A stretch of DNA of 64,000 nucleotides from Marisa cornuarietis (GCA_004794655.1 SMMW01000077.1:1411215-1475214), one strand, 5' to 3'. Positions 21,177-32,850 are shown, counted from the stretch's first letter. Notes: generated by a model from the sequence alone, not told the origin. Program-made: numbers and translations.

Positions 21177-22823
21177 ATGCCTGCGCAACTTTCAACTTTT
21201 CGCGTGGTTTGTGGTCACTTTTTGTGGCGATACGCCTACTTCATGCAGCGAAGGGCGACGGCCGCCGCAACCAAACATGGCAAGGTGAGCACTAAGAGAG
21301 CACAGAGTGTGTTGCTTGCTATCATCATATCTAGTCTGCTAATGTGTTCTGGAAATGTTGAACTGAACCCCGGACCCTTCGAGGAGGAAATAATTCATGC
21401 TCTAAATGCAGCTGATCAGATGACAAGTGACTGCACTGTACCTGGCGTCTCGTTAACGGACACACTTGTCCCTGAGCTGCTTGCCACGGCAAATGTTCAG
21501 GAGGAAGTGGAAAATGCTACAACAATGACTGCTCTACACGATCTTATTGACAACCTCAGGCACATAGTCCTTGAACAAGGTACCAAACTCCATGCTATTA
21601 TTACATATAACCATGAATCGTTGTGCGAGCGGCTTACACATCTGGATACTGCTGTCATGAATATTTGGGCAAAAGTGAATAAAAACAGCACGGACATTCT
21701 ACACCTGCAAAAAGAACAGCAAGACATTCAGCTAGACCTGTCACGGTTAACGAACGAACTGGAGAGTTTAGAGATGCAATCGAGACGCAACAACCTCAAG
21801 ATATTCGGATTACCGGAAGTAAACGGAAATCAGCACAATTGTGAAATGCAAGTGCTACATTTTCTGAACAAATATGCTGGGTACAAAACATGGAGTGATT
21901 CTGATATCGAAAGAGCTCACCGCATTGGAAAGTTCGAGGCCTCGAAACCAAGACCAATGATTATAAAATTCTACAGATGGTCTGATAAGATGGGATTACT
22001 ACGAGACCACGAGACTAGAGCAACAATGCGCAAGGATGGATTCCGCCTGGCAGCCGATCTAACCAAGCAACAGATGTCACAACTTCGCCACCTCAAGCAA
22101 GAAGGCAAGACAGGCTACTTCCGGAACGGCAAGCTCTACATCAGCGATATTCCGCGAGTCAACAGCCACTCTGGCCGTGATGATCATTTCAAGGAAAACC
22201 AACCACAGCAGCTCCACCACAACGACCGCATTGACCCCATCAAGTGGCAGATCGGTGATAGTCGGGGAAAGGAAGATGATTGTGACAATAATCATTCCCC
22301 CCTTCCCCCTTATCCCTGTACTTCTCAGCCCTTACTGTCAGTCAGTCTACCACCTGCTTCTAGCCCCACCACCCCAGTCTGCTGTAGTGTGGGCAACGCC
22401 ACCATCATGACCACAACAAATACAACACATGAAAATGCCCCTCTCTTTAGAGAGGAAGCTGACCCTTATCCCCCAGTCGAGGGTGGGCGCAACAGTAACA
22501 TCATAAGGGAACCGCCCACCAGAATAGTAACCACGCAGAGCCCCGTCAACGCAACACTGTCAGGAGATACTTCAAACTACCCGATAATCACAGACAGGAG
22601 TTCCCCTTGGCCACTCCATAACACCCCTTCCAGCAACTATAATCTTCCAATAAATAGGGAGGCTGGAGAGAACATTTCTGAGGTGACCAGCGGCCATATA
22701 CCTACAGGCGGAAGGGGCCCAGCTATAAATAGAACAAGGCATGGTGCATATGTGGGGATAGGCTTAGCACCCCACATGTGCTTTTGGAATGTCATGAAAA
22801 CAAAGAAGAAAGAGAAGAATTAA
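21177..22823 (+). CDS. LINE ORF1 protein with N-terminal 2A-like peptide
   Basis: 548 codons from the first ATG. An open frame also runs upstream to 21141, but from GTG. Residues 1-66 form a basic leader plus a hydrophobic stretch ('SVLLAIIISSLLMCSG') ending in 'GNVELNPG', with Pro67 next. This is the 2A consensus, where ribosomes skip the Gly-Pro bond (family knowledge). Then come a heptad-like region around 'LDLSRLTNELESLEMQSRRN', an RRM-like core ('NNLKIFGLPEV', 'IERAHRIGKFEASKPRPMII') and a C-terminal domain ('RHLKQEGKTGYFRNGKLYI') as in L1-type ORF1 RNA-binding chaperones, and a long Pro/Thr/Ser-rich tail. The frame is intact. Confidence 0.85.
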   Translation: MPAQLSTFRVVCGHFLWRYAYFMQRRATAAATKHGKVSTKRAQSVLLAIIISSLLMCSGNVELNPGPFEEEIIHALNAADQMTSDCTVPGVSLTDTLVPELLATANVQEEVENATTMTALHDLIDNLRHIVLEQGTKLHAIITYNHESLCERLTHLDTAVMNIWAKVNKNSTDILHLQKEQQDIQLDLSRLTNELESLEMQSRRNNLKIFGLPEVNGNQHNCEMQVLHFLNKYAGYKTWSDSDIERAHRIGKFEASKPRPMIIKFYRWSDKMGLLRDHETRATMRKDGFRLAADLTKQQMSQLRHLKQEGKTGYFRNGKLYISDIPRVNSHSGRDDHFKENQPQQLHHNDRIDPIKWQIGDSRGKEDDCDNNHSPLPPYPCTSQPLLSVSLPPASSPTTPVCCSVGNATIMTTTNTTHENAPLFREEADPYPPVEGGRNSNIIREPPTRIVTTQSPVNATLSGDTSNYPIITDRSSPWPLHNTPSSNYNLPINREAGENISEVTSGHIPTGGRGPAINRTRHGAYVGIGLAPHMCFWNVMKTKKKEKN

Positions 22824-23682
22824 GACAGGTCTTAAATAAACATAGGCTGGCACTGAACATTAACAACTGTCTTAACCCACCAAAAGAGCAGTGGCATACT
22901 ATACTGTCATTAGTAGTAACAATGGTAACAAGCCACCCTCATGCTAAGCTCATATAAACAGATAAAAGGGTATGACTAAATAGCTCCTCCCCCTGGGAAA
23001 CTCTGATAACTGAAACAAAAACCCATAGATTAGGATATCTGAACAAATGAGCTTGCTAGCATAACATTATTCTTCAAATCAGTATAAAAACAACTTGAAT
23101 AAGTCCTCAAACTAAGTCTAGGATATAGAAATAGGGCAACCTCAGAGATCCGGCAACCTGGAGAGTACGCCACCTCTGCGGGCTTGGCAGGCCTACAGGA
23201 CATAAGAGCACGGCACTACAGATGGCAGAGGGCACCAACACCAGTAAACAACACCTGCGCGAAAGAGAACAACAACCCTTCTCCCGGTCCCTTCCCTTCC
23301 TTACCACCACCACCTCCAGCTTCCCCCTCTGCTCCCCCCTTGCCCCCCCCTCCACAGTGCGAAATCGCCTTTCGGTGGAAGCACTTTTCCTTTCAAAGAC
23401 AACAACAACAACAACAACAAAGCAGGAAACAAAACCAAGAACAAGAACGATAACTCGAACTGCAACGACCGACCGCCGAACAACGCTGGGGAACCCAACC
23501 GACCTGCAACCCGACTTCGACAACTACAACTCCAAACAGCACCACTACCCAAGAAAAACCAAGCTGTGACACCAGACAGTAGGACAAATGTTCGACGACT
23601 ATCAACAAACGGACGAACTAATAACAGCAAATTTCCTTTCAAATAGGAAATCGGCCTCAGCCATGTCGCTGACACACAATGC

Positions 23683-26600
23683 ATGAACACATCAACTGTG
23701 AACTGTGACTCAGCTGCCAAGCAGGACCCAGTATGGAACAATACAGACTCTACAATGCAAGGTAGTCTTAGAATATTGAACTGGAATGTAGGAGGGCTTT
23801 TACCTAAACTTAGTGATAAGGATATGGTAGAATATTTGAAATCATTTGATGTTGTATGCATAACAGAATCATATATCGAAAACATTATGCAGTTCTGAAT
23901 TCCAGTGGTACTTTGCCCCTGCGAAAAAACTTAGTTATCATGGCAGACCGTCTGGTGGGGTTGTGGTCATGGTGAGGAAACACTTAAACGATTCCATAGA
24001 ACATATAAGTACTGCCTACGACCAAATAGTGGTACTTAATATGAAAAGAAAACTACTGAACTTAGACAAAGATATAATTTGTATTTGTACTTATATACCA
24101 CCGTACGATTCACCATATTATAAGGCCACGAACGACATAGATGGTATTGATGCTTTAGAAATGTGCCTCTCAGACTTAAGGGAAATGGAAGAAGATTTCT
24201 ATATCCTTTTGTGTGGAGACATGAACGCACGAACTGGTATGTCCAATAATTGTATATCCCCAAGATATATATTCTCGAAAGACGAGGAAGAAATAATTTT
24301 TGAGAGGACTTCAGATGACCCAGTAATCAACACCTTTGGCAGGAAATTACTTGAGCTGTGCCAGTTGTATGAATGCTCTATTCTTAATGGCTGTAGCTTT
24401 TTCCATGCAGATAGTAGCATGACCTTTATTTCACAGGCTGGGTCCAGTTTGCTAGATTACTTTTGTGCATCAAACGATCTGTGCGAGGAAGGCATATTTT
24501 TGTCGCTGAAAGTTGACAATAGAGTAGAGTCAGACCACCTGCCAGTCGTGTTGACGGTAAGCGTGACGCGGACAGACCGAGCTGATGCACGTGCAGAGGG
24601 GAGGTACATAGAGAAAGTAGTGTGGGACAAGGACAAGACAGATCTATTTTTAGCTGCACTGAGTACAGGGGAAGCCCAAGAGAAGCTAACACGTGCAAGT
24701 TGTGAAATAGAACAGGACCCGAACAATGCCATGGGGAGTTTTGTGAACTGCCTTCAGTCGGCTGCGACATGCATGAAGAAAAGAATCTTTGTAGGAGATC
24801 GTAAAAAAGATGCAGAATGGTTTGACCATGAGTGTGTAGAAGCCAAGAAACTCGCCAAGTGTTACCTACGCAAGTTGAGGCGAAATATATCGGACGAGTA
24901 TCGAACACAGTACGTGGAAGCAAGACGTCAGTATCAGAGAATAATCAGGGAGAAAAAGAAAAATTTCAAAAAGACGAAAGCAGAGCGATTGTCACAACAA
25001 ATAAATAATCCTAAGCTCTTCTGGGCAGAAGTTAACTCATGTCTTCACAAAAAAGTCAGGAAATCAGCTAGCGAAAAGAATATTCTTCAAATGAATGGAT
25101 GAACCACTTTACTGAAGTTTTTAAATCAAATACTGTGAGCTCTCCCAGTTTAAACCTCTCTGATGCTGACCAATTGTCCGGAGTAGACGCATTAGATGAA
25201 ACTATAAGCGAAGACGAGGTGCGCTCAGCAATCAGGGGCCTGAACTCTGGGAAGGCATGTGGTGTAGATAACATTTTGGCAGAAATGTTAAAAGTTGCCG
25301 AAGAACACGTATTGGCCTTTCTGACTAAATGCTTCAATAATATGTTTGTAAACGGGAAATGTCCCGACCTATGGAAAGAAGCTATCATTGTACCAGTCTT
25401 CAAAAAAGGAGACCGAGAGTCCCCCAGTAACTATAGAGGAATCTCGCTACTGAGTGTGATTGGTAAATGTTATACTTCAATCCTAAACACTAGGCTGTAT
25501 GAATGGCTGGAAGAAAACAAGATTATCCCTGAATCACAAGCAGGATTTAGAAAGGGGTACTCTACAACTGACCACATATTCTCGTTATATGCTATTGTCC
25601 AGAAATACCTTAGTAAACCAGCTAAACTTTACACATGCTTTGTGGATTTAAAGATGGCCTACGACTCAGTCCAACACGAAACCCTATTGAGAGCATTAAT
25701 TAAATGCGGAGTATCCGGATTTTTCACCAGAGCAGTAATGGCGATGTATGACTCCCTGAAGGCACGCATACGGACAAAAACGGAACTTACTGAGTCCTTT
25801 CACTGTCCCCGCGGCCTTCGACAGGGGTGTGTAGCTAGCCCAACCCTTTTTTCTATTATTATGAATGAAATAGCCGATGCGTTGTCTACCGAAGGTAAAC
25901 ACGGTATTCAGCTTTGCCCCGGTCTAGTTGAACTGTTCATTCTGATGTTTGCAGATGACTTGGTACTCTTATCAAGCACACCAGCTGGTCTTCAAAACCA
26001 GCTAAACTGCCTCGCTAAGACACGCCAGAAGCTAGGACTAGAAATTAACAGTAGCAAGACTAAGGTAATGGTCTTTAGGAAGGGGGGTTTCTTGGGAAGA
26101 CGGGAAAAGTGGTCCATAGGAGAAACAGCCCTAGAAGTAGTTAACAGCTACGTGTACCTCGGCTTTACTTTTACAACAACCATGAGCTCGTTCCAAGGGG
26201 CTAAGCAGTTAGCGGTAAAAGGGAAAAATGCTACGTTTGACATAGTTAGAGCCTGAAAAAACATTTACAACATGAGTAGACAGACTTTTTTTAAACTCTT
26301 CGACGCAGTAGTACAACCAACCCTTCTATATGCATCTGAAGTATGGGGACTTCTCCATGACAATAGTCCTGTGGAAAAGGTACACCTTTACGCATGTAAG
26401 AAGTTTTTGAATGTCCCCATACTTACTCCATCAGAGATGATATATGGCGAACTTGGAAGGTATCCGCTCATCGTCAGTTGCTATCTGAGAACAATTAAAT
26501 TCTGGCTCCGAGTGACAAAAATGCCCATCAACCGCATACCCAAACAAGCATACCAATTACTATTTAATCTTGATGCACATGGCAAAACAAACTGGGTAAC

Positions 26601-27153
26601 AAAAGTGAGAGTAGCCCTAGGATCTATGGGTTTTAATCTGGTATGGGTAAACCAAGGAGTAGGAGACGATAAAATGTTTCTCGCTACTCTCAAACGTAGA
26701 ATGATAGATGTCACCCAGCAAACGTGGTCGGCCAACATGAGGAATAGTGAACGGTATCAGTTATACAGATCGCACACATCCACTCTCGTACCAGAGCTAT
26801 ACTTTGACTATGTAAACACTAACATTTTCAGGGATGTTTTAGTACGCTTTCGGCTAGGTGTGAGCGAGATAAATACCCATAAAAATCGTTTTATACAACA
26901 AAGGACAGAAAACACAAACAAATGCCCTTTCTGTACAAATGATATAGAGGATGAAACCCATGTCCTTTTTCAATGTCCCGGATATGTAGACCTTCGACCC
27001 AAATATCTCCAGCATGTCTCACAACACAATCAAAAACAATATCTTGTGCAGATACTATCATCCGAGAACGCAGGAAGAATACGACAATTGGCATGGTATA
27101 TTCATAAATGTTTAAGGAGAAGAAGGGAGATAAGCGAAGTTGATATTATGTGA
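23683..27153 (+). pseudogene. LINE ORF2 (APE endonuclease and reverse transcriptase), broken
   Basis: Endonuclease motifs 'RILNWNVGGLL', 'ITES', 'GDMNARTG', 'SLLDYF' and 'SDHLPV' lie at 23770-24545. Reverse-transcriptase motifs include 'VFKKGDRESPSNYRGISLLS', 'ESQAGFRKGYSTTDHI', 'PRGLRQGC' and 'FADDLVLLS' (catalytic FADD at 25948-25959). The C-terminal zinc-knuckle-like 'CPFCTNDIEDETHVLFQC' is near 26930. Breaks: a frameshift near 23893, a second near 25090, and an in-frame TGA at 26254-26256. The true start is uncertain. The 860 bases after ORF1 hold only low-complexity frames. Confidence 0.85.
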
Positions 27154-27183
27154 AGTCTGATTGATACCCTCTGTATATGGATG

Positions 27184-27462
27184 TAAAAAAAAGGTAAAAA
27201 GGTAAAGGTCATCCCATAACCTTTTCAGGTTGTAGGGGAGTGAGGTGTTACAGACCCCACTTTTCTCGGGGCCAGCTTTTACATGAGGGTGGTGCCAATC
27301 TCCTCTCCCTCGCTGCCTTACCTTCCCCAACCCTCTATGGAGTCAGGTACCCATTCCCGTCAGCTGGGTCGACTGGGGGAAGTTTGCTGCGCTTATTGGG
27401 AATTGAACCAGCGCTCTCGGTTCGGAAGCCAGCGCTCTAACCACTCGGCCATCCGCTTCCCC
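27184..27462 (-). mobile_element. tRNA-derived SINE with 9-bp target duplication
   Basis: Read on the minus strand it starts with a tRNA-like head (A box TGGCCGAGTGG, B box GGTTCAATTCC), has a unique body, and ends in a TTTACCTTTTTACC(T)n tail. Flanked by ATATGGATG at 27175-27183 and 27463-27471. It sits in the 3' UTR of the LINE. Confidence 0.87.
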
Positions 27463-27767
27463 ATATGGATGCTCTCTGCTCGAAAAATACCCTTTGTGAT
27501 TGATAATATTGACATGTGAAAGTTGCCATAATGTATGTGTACATACGATGTGTCTATGTAGGGTAGGGATGAGAGGGTATAAATGAAGAGGTGTTAGGAT
27601 GAGTGGGTGTGTGAGAGGACTACTGTACAGTGCATGTCTTTAAAGTGTACGACGGGATGGGTGTGAATGGATAGGTGACTGTATGTATGAGAGGATGAAC
27701 CCTATATGCTCACCTTGAGTGACAATGGCTGAAATGGCCCTAAGTCAATAAAATGTTCGAGTTCGAG

Positions 27768-28870
27768 TGTTATAGCGTTATAGTTTTACAGTGTTACAGT
27801 GTTATAGCGTTATAGTTTTACAGTGTTACAGTGTTACGTTACAGTGTTGCAGCGTTACAGCGTCACAGTGTTACAGTGTTATAGTGTTATAGTTTTACAG
27901 TGTTACAGTGTTATAGCGTTATAGTTTTACAGTGTTACAGTGTTATAGTGTTATAGTTTTACAGTGTTACAGTGTTATAGCGTTATAGTTTTACAGTGTT
28001 ATAGTGTTATAGTTTTACAGTGTTACAGTGTTATAGCGTTATAGTTTTACAGTGTTACAGTGTTACGTTACAGTGTTGCAGCGTTACAGCGTCACAGTGT
28101 TACAGTGTTATAGTGTTATAGTTTTACAGTGTTACAGTGTTATAGCGTTATAGTTTTACAGTGTTACAGTGTTATAGTGTTATAGTTTTACAGTGTTACA
28201 GTGTTATAGCGTTATAGTTTTACAGTGTTACAGTGTTACGTTACAGTGTTGCAGCGTTACAGCGTCACAGTGTTACAGTGTTATAGTTTTACAGTGTTAC
28301 AGTGTTATAGTGTTATAGTTTTACAGTGTTACAGTGTTACAGCGTCACAGTGTTACAGTGTTATAGTTTTATAGCGTTATAGTTTTACAGTGTTACAGTG
28401 TTATAGTGTTATAGTTTTACAGTGTTACAGTGTTATAGCGTTATAGTTTTACAGTGTTACAGTGTTATAGTGTTATAGCGTTATAGTTTTACAGTGTTTC
28501 AGTGTTATAGTGTTATAGTTTTACAGTGTTACAGTCTTACGTTACAGTGTTATAGTGTTATAGCGTTATAGTGTTACAGTGTTACAGTTTTACAGTGTTA
28601 CAGTGTTACGTTACAGTGTTGCAGCGTTACAGCGTCACAGTGTTACAGTGTTATAGTGTTATAGCGTTATAGTTTTACAGTGTTACACTGTTATAGCGTT
28701 ATAGTTTTGCAGTGTTACAGTGTTACGTTACAGTGTTGCAGCGTTACAGTGTCACATCATTTTATAATTACAGCGTCACACTGTTTCAGTGTCACAGCGT
28801 TACAGCATTACAATGTTTACGTGTTACAGCGTTACACCATTACAGCGTTGCGGTGTTACAGCGTTACATC
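27768..28870. repeat. GTTACAGTGTTATAGTGTTA array, right of the LINE
   Basis: Same array family as 20213-21035. Its far end again contains CACATCATTTTATAAT (about 28754-28769), the landmark that precedes the LINE on the left. Confidence 0.93.
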
Positions 28871-29385
28871 ATTACAGTGTTACAGTGAAAGTAAGAAGGT
28901 GATGTTGACATGTTAGGTTAGACATGCTACTGTTGATGTGCTGCTACATTAGACATACTGCTGTGTTTCAGTCCATGTACTGCTGTGTTAGTACACCATG
29001 CTGCTCTACAGCTGCCACATGCAGCCAATGTGAGAGGTCCAGTGGACAGAGACCCCTACTAACAGACTTGTCTAATACAAGATACACAGCAGTCATGATG
29101 ATGAGGAGATGGAGGAGGAGGAGATGGAAGAGGAGGAGAAAGAAGAGAATAATAATGATGGTGATGAAATGTTCCTATCTTTCACAAGAGGGCGCTCCAG
29201 GCACAGTGTAAGGACGAAATACTCCCATAAATGAAATAGCATGAAGAACTCAAAATAAACTCTGTGTACACAGTGAATGAGACCTGGTGTACAACTTCTT
29301 ACAGATGTTACAAAGTATCTAATCTGGTAAACATTTGTGGTGTCGTGTGGTGTGTGGTGTACACGCTGGTGTTTTGATGGTGTAT
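28871..29385. other. Intron, unique sequence
   Basis: Contains a GAGGA-rich stretch near 29098-29160. No gene recognised. Confidence 0.5.
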
Positions 29386-29570
29386 GTTGTGCACACTGGA
29401 GTCAGTGGTGTATGTCGTGTACACTGGTGTCAATGGTGTATGTCGTGTACACTGGTGTCAGTGGTGTATGTCGTGTACACTGGAGTCAGTGGTGTATGTC
29501 GTGTACACTGGTGTCAATAGTGTATGTCGTGTACACTGGTGTCAGTGGTGTATGTTTTGCACACTGGTGT
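29386..29570. repeat. 28-bp tandem, about 7 copies
   Basis: Unit GTGTATGTCGTGTACACTGG plus TGTCAGTG, about 60 nt downstream of the exon 19 donor in the transcript. Confidence 0.95.
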
Positions 29571-29625
29571 CTTGGTGGTGCGCGCAGTGCATGCAATCAC
29601 GTGTCTTATTGATAGAGCTACTCAC

Positions 29626-29805
29626 ATCTGGGCAGCTGGCTGACCAGAAAGTTGTTTTCCAGGCGGCTGGTGATGGTGGCCAGCTCCGCCCCCACAGCTC
29701 GGCACCTGCTCTGAGAATCCGTCCAGGACGCAGGAGTGGTCACTGTCAAATAGCACTTGTAGTCGTAGCCGATCCACCCGCTTGGACACCCGTAATACAT
29801 GCCAG
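29626..29805 (-). CDS. Exon 19: CTLD6, N-terminal half
   Basis: Phase 1 in and out. Encodes 'MYYGCPSGWIGYDYKCYL', 'WTDSQSRCRAVGAELATI' and 'NNFLVSQLPR'. Donor AGAT|GTGAGT. It joins exon 20 in phase across a 10.5-kb intron that holds the LINE and the ShKT exon. Confidence 0.9.
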
Positions 29806-30099
29806 CTGTACACGTCACAAAACAACAAGTTGGTCAGCGAGTACGAACGTCCAACTGACAAAGTGACGTAAATTAGTGACGTAAATAACGATTTTGTTTA
29901 AATTTGACCAATCACGAAGGAGAACAGTATAAAGCAGATGACTGTAGTGACTCCTAAACTGTAACAAACTATGCCACAGCTTGTGTCTAGTCTAGCCAGG
30001 TATAGCAATATTCATTCATCATTCAAAATGTTCATGTTTGTAGTTTGACAAAGTAGGGCAATAAATAAATACTACAAATAAACACTACACATACATTCA

Positions 30100-30836
30100 G
30101 TGTTACGACACTCAGTAGTCATCATCGGGTGACAAAAGCTCACTAAACTGTCAAGAAGTCAGTGTTACTCAGTAGTCATCATCAGGTGACAAAAGCTCAC
30201 CAAACTATCAAGACGTCAGTGTTACGACACTTAGTAGTCATCATCGGGTGACAAAAGCTCACTAAACTGTCAAGACGTCAGTGTTACGACACTTAGTAGT
30301 CATCATCGGGTGACAAAAGCTCACTAAACTGTCAAGAAGTCAGTGTTACTCAGTAGTGATCATCAGGTGACAAAAGCTCACCAAACTGTCAAGAAGTCAG
30401 TATTACGATACTTAGTAGTCATCATCGGGTGACAAAAGCTCACTAAACTGTCAAGAAGTCAGTGTCACTTAGTAGTCATCATCGGGTGACAAAAGCTCAC
30501 TAAACTGTCAAGAAGTCAGTATTACGATACTTAGTAGTCATCATCGGGTGACAAAAGCTCACTAAACTGTCAAGAAGTCAGTGTCACTTAGTAGTCATCA
30601 TCAGGGGACAAAAGCTCACCAAACTGTCAAGAAGTCAGTATTACGATACTTAGTAGTCATCATCGGGTGACAAAAGCTCACTAAACTGTCAAGAAGTCAG
30701 TGTCACTTAGTAGTCATCATCAGGGGACAAAAGCTCACCAAACTGTCAAGATGTCAGTGTTACGACACTTAGTAGTCATCATCGGGTGACAAAAGCTCAC
30801 CAAACTGTCAAGATGTCAGTGTTACGACACTTATTT
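30100..30836. repeat. About 52-63 bp tandem array, about 13 copies
   Basis: Unit TAGTAGTCATCATCGGGTGA then CAAAAGCTCACTAAACTGTC, in the intron between exons 18 and 19. Confidence 0.95.
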
Positions 30837-30932
30837 GTTCTGATCAGGTGACAACAGCTTGTGCTCACTAAAGTATCAAGAATACAAGAATCAGTTACCA
30901 GTCGCCAGAGTTATTGTGATATTGATACTCAC

Positions 30933-30980
30933 AGGGCAGGGGGGTTGTAGGGGGCGGCGGAGTTGTTGTCATGGCAAAGG
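30933..30980 (-). CDS. Exon 18: Thr/Pro linker between CTLD5 and CTLD6
   Basis: A 48-nt symmetric phase 1-1 exon encoding 'FAMTTTPPPPTTPLP'. Acceptor GATTGTCTTTCTGAAG, donor CCCT|GTGAGT. Composition and phase match the other linker exon. Confidence 0.75.
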
Positions 30981-31052
30981 CTTCAGAAAGACAATCAAAA
31001 ACTGTCAATCATTATCAATACCTCATTTTCAAAATGTCAGAAGGAAGACTGT

Positions 31053-31216
31053 TCTAAAAAGGAGGGTAAAGGTTGTCCTTAAGGTCGTATGGGTATAAGC
31101 CTCCACCCGCCTGGACACCCGTAATACATGCCTTTAGTGAGGGCGGGGCCTATTTACTCTCCCTCGATGCCTTACTTTCCTCCGCCTTCTAGAGAGTCAA
31201 GTACCCACTTTACAGC
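31053..31216 (-). mobile_element. Truncated SINE copy carrying a piece of exon 19
   Basis: Similar to the 3' body of the SINE at 27184-27462 (shared TTTACTCTCCCTCGATGCCT-type block and the Pro-rich stretch to GTACCCA). Positions 31101-31134 instead match exon 19 sequence (CACCCG, GGACACCCGTAATACATGCC) with about two mismatches. Confidence 0.65.
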
Positions 31217-31226
31217 TGGGACATCT

Positions 31227-32490
31227 GAGGTCAGTGTGTTGTGTCGTTTGGGGTCAGTGCGCTGTGTCGTGTGGGGTCAGTGTGCTGTGTCATGTGGGGT
31301 CAGTGCGCTGTGTCATGTGGGGTCAGTGTGCTGTGTCGTGTGGGGTCAGTGTGCTGTGTCATGTGGGGTCAGTGTGCTGTGTCGTGTGGGGTCAGTGTGC
31401 TGTGTCATGTGGGGTCAGTGTGCTGTGTCGTGTGGGGTCAGTGCGCTGTGTCATGTAGGTTCAGTGTGCTGTGTCATGTGGGGTCAGTGTGTTGTGCCAT
31501 GTGGGGTCAGTGTGCTGTGTCATGTGGGGTCAGTGTGCTGTGTCATGTGGGGTCAGTGTGCTGTGTCATGTGGGGTCAGTGTGCTGTGTCATGTGGGGTC
31601 AATGTGCTGTGCCATGTGGGGTCAATGTGCTGTGTCATGTGGGGTCAGTGTGCTGTGTCATGTGGGGTCAGTGTGCTGTGTCATATGGGGTCAGTGTGCT
31701 GTGTCATGTGGGGTTAGTGTGCTGTGTCATGTGGGGTCAGTGTGCTGTGTCGTGTGGGGTTAGTGTGCTGTGTCATGTGGGGTTAGTGTGCTGTGTCATG
31801 TGGGGTCAGTGTGCTGTGTCATGTGGGGTCAGTGTGCTGTGTCATGTGGGGTCAGTGTGCTGTGTCATGTGGGGTCAATGTGCTGGGTGATGTGGGGTCA
31901 GTGTGCTGTGTCATATGGGGTCAGTGTGCTGTGTCATATGGGGTCAGTGTGCTGTGTCATGTGGGGTCAATGTGCTGGGTGATGTGGGGTCAGTGTGCTG
32001 TGTCATATGGGGTCAGTGTGCTGTGTCATGTGGGGTCAATGTGCTGTGTCATGTGGGATCAATGTGCTGTGTCATGTGGGGTCAGTGCGCTGTGTCATAT
32101 GGGGTCAGTGTGCTGTGCCATGTGGGGTCAGTGTGCTGTGCCATGTGGGGTCAATGTGCTGTGTCATGTGGGGTCAGTGTGCTGTGTCATGTGGGGTCAG
32201 TGTGCTGTGTCATGTGGGGTCAGTGTGCTGTGTCATGTGGGGTCAGTGTGCTGTGTCATGTGGGGTCAATGTGCTGGGTGATGTGGGGTCAGTGTGCTGT
32301 GTCATATGGGGTCAGTGTGCTGTGTCATGTGGGGTCAATGTGCTGGGTGATGTGGGGTCAGTGTGCTGTGTCATGTGGGGTCAGTGTGCTGTGTCATGTG
32401 GGGTCAGTGCGCCGGGCCATGTGGGGTCAGTGTGCTGTGTCATGTGGGGTCAGTGTGCTGTGTCATATGGGGTCAGTGTGTTGTGTCATA
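31227..32490. repeat. 23-bp tandem array, about 55 copies
   Basis: Unit GGTCAGTGTGCTGTGTCATG plus TGG. It lacks stops in the forward frames and so produces many overlapping Cys/Val-rich ORFs that are not genes. Intron between exons 17 and 18. Confidence 0.97.
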
Positions 32491-32689
32491 CAGACATCCA
32501 AGAGACTAGCGTGCATGCCATCAGAACTAATTTACTCTAACTACTCGGCTGTCTTCTCTATAAAACTATGTTCTTCCTGTTCAGTTCCATACAACAGACG
32601 TAATCATCAACCGACTAGTGGGATAAATAAAAATAAAATTCTCTCCCACACCTAATGAGCAACAATTAAATTTGATTTACTTTGAGAAC

Positions 32690-32850
32690 GTCGGTGAACA
32701 AATATTTGCTATTCAGATGACAATATTGATATTTCAAAGACAAAATTAATATTCATATGACAATATTCATATTTAAATGACTATAAATATTCAGATGAAA
32801 ATATTGATGTTTAAATGACTATACATATTCAGAAGACAATATTGATATCA
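32690..32850. repeat. AT-rich 20-22 bp tandem, about 7 copies
   Basis: Unit GACAATATTGATATTTAAAT with variants, close to exon 17. The 32491-32690 interval is unique. Confidence 0.88.

Larger units (their letters stand above)
21036..27767 (+). mobile_element. Near full-length APE-type non-LTR retrotransposon (LINE)
   Basis: Plus strand, opposite to the host gene. It contains ORF1 (coiled coil and RRM type), ORF2 (APE endonuclease, reverse transcriptase, C-terminal zinc knuckle) and a 3' UTR carrying a SINE. It ends with CAATAAAATGTTCGAGTTCGAG, a short terminal repeat typical of several LINE clades. The left boundary is placed where the flanking array stops. Clade not fixed. ORF2 is broken, so this copy is not autonomous. 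Confidence 0.85.

Noticed and set aside
27395..27462. Free-standing tRNA gene on the minus strand
   Set aside because: A and B boxes are present, but the anticodon stem does not pair well and the sequence continues into a SINE body and tail with a target duplication.
31128..32655. Cys/Val/Gly-rich plus-strand frames
   Set aside because: Product of the 23-bp array. All three frames open because the unit lacks stops.
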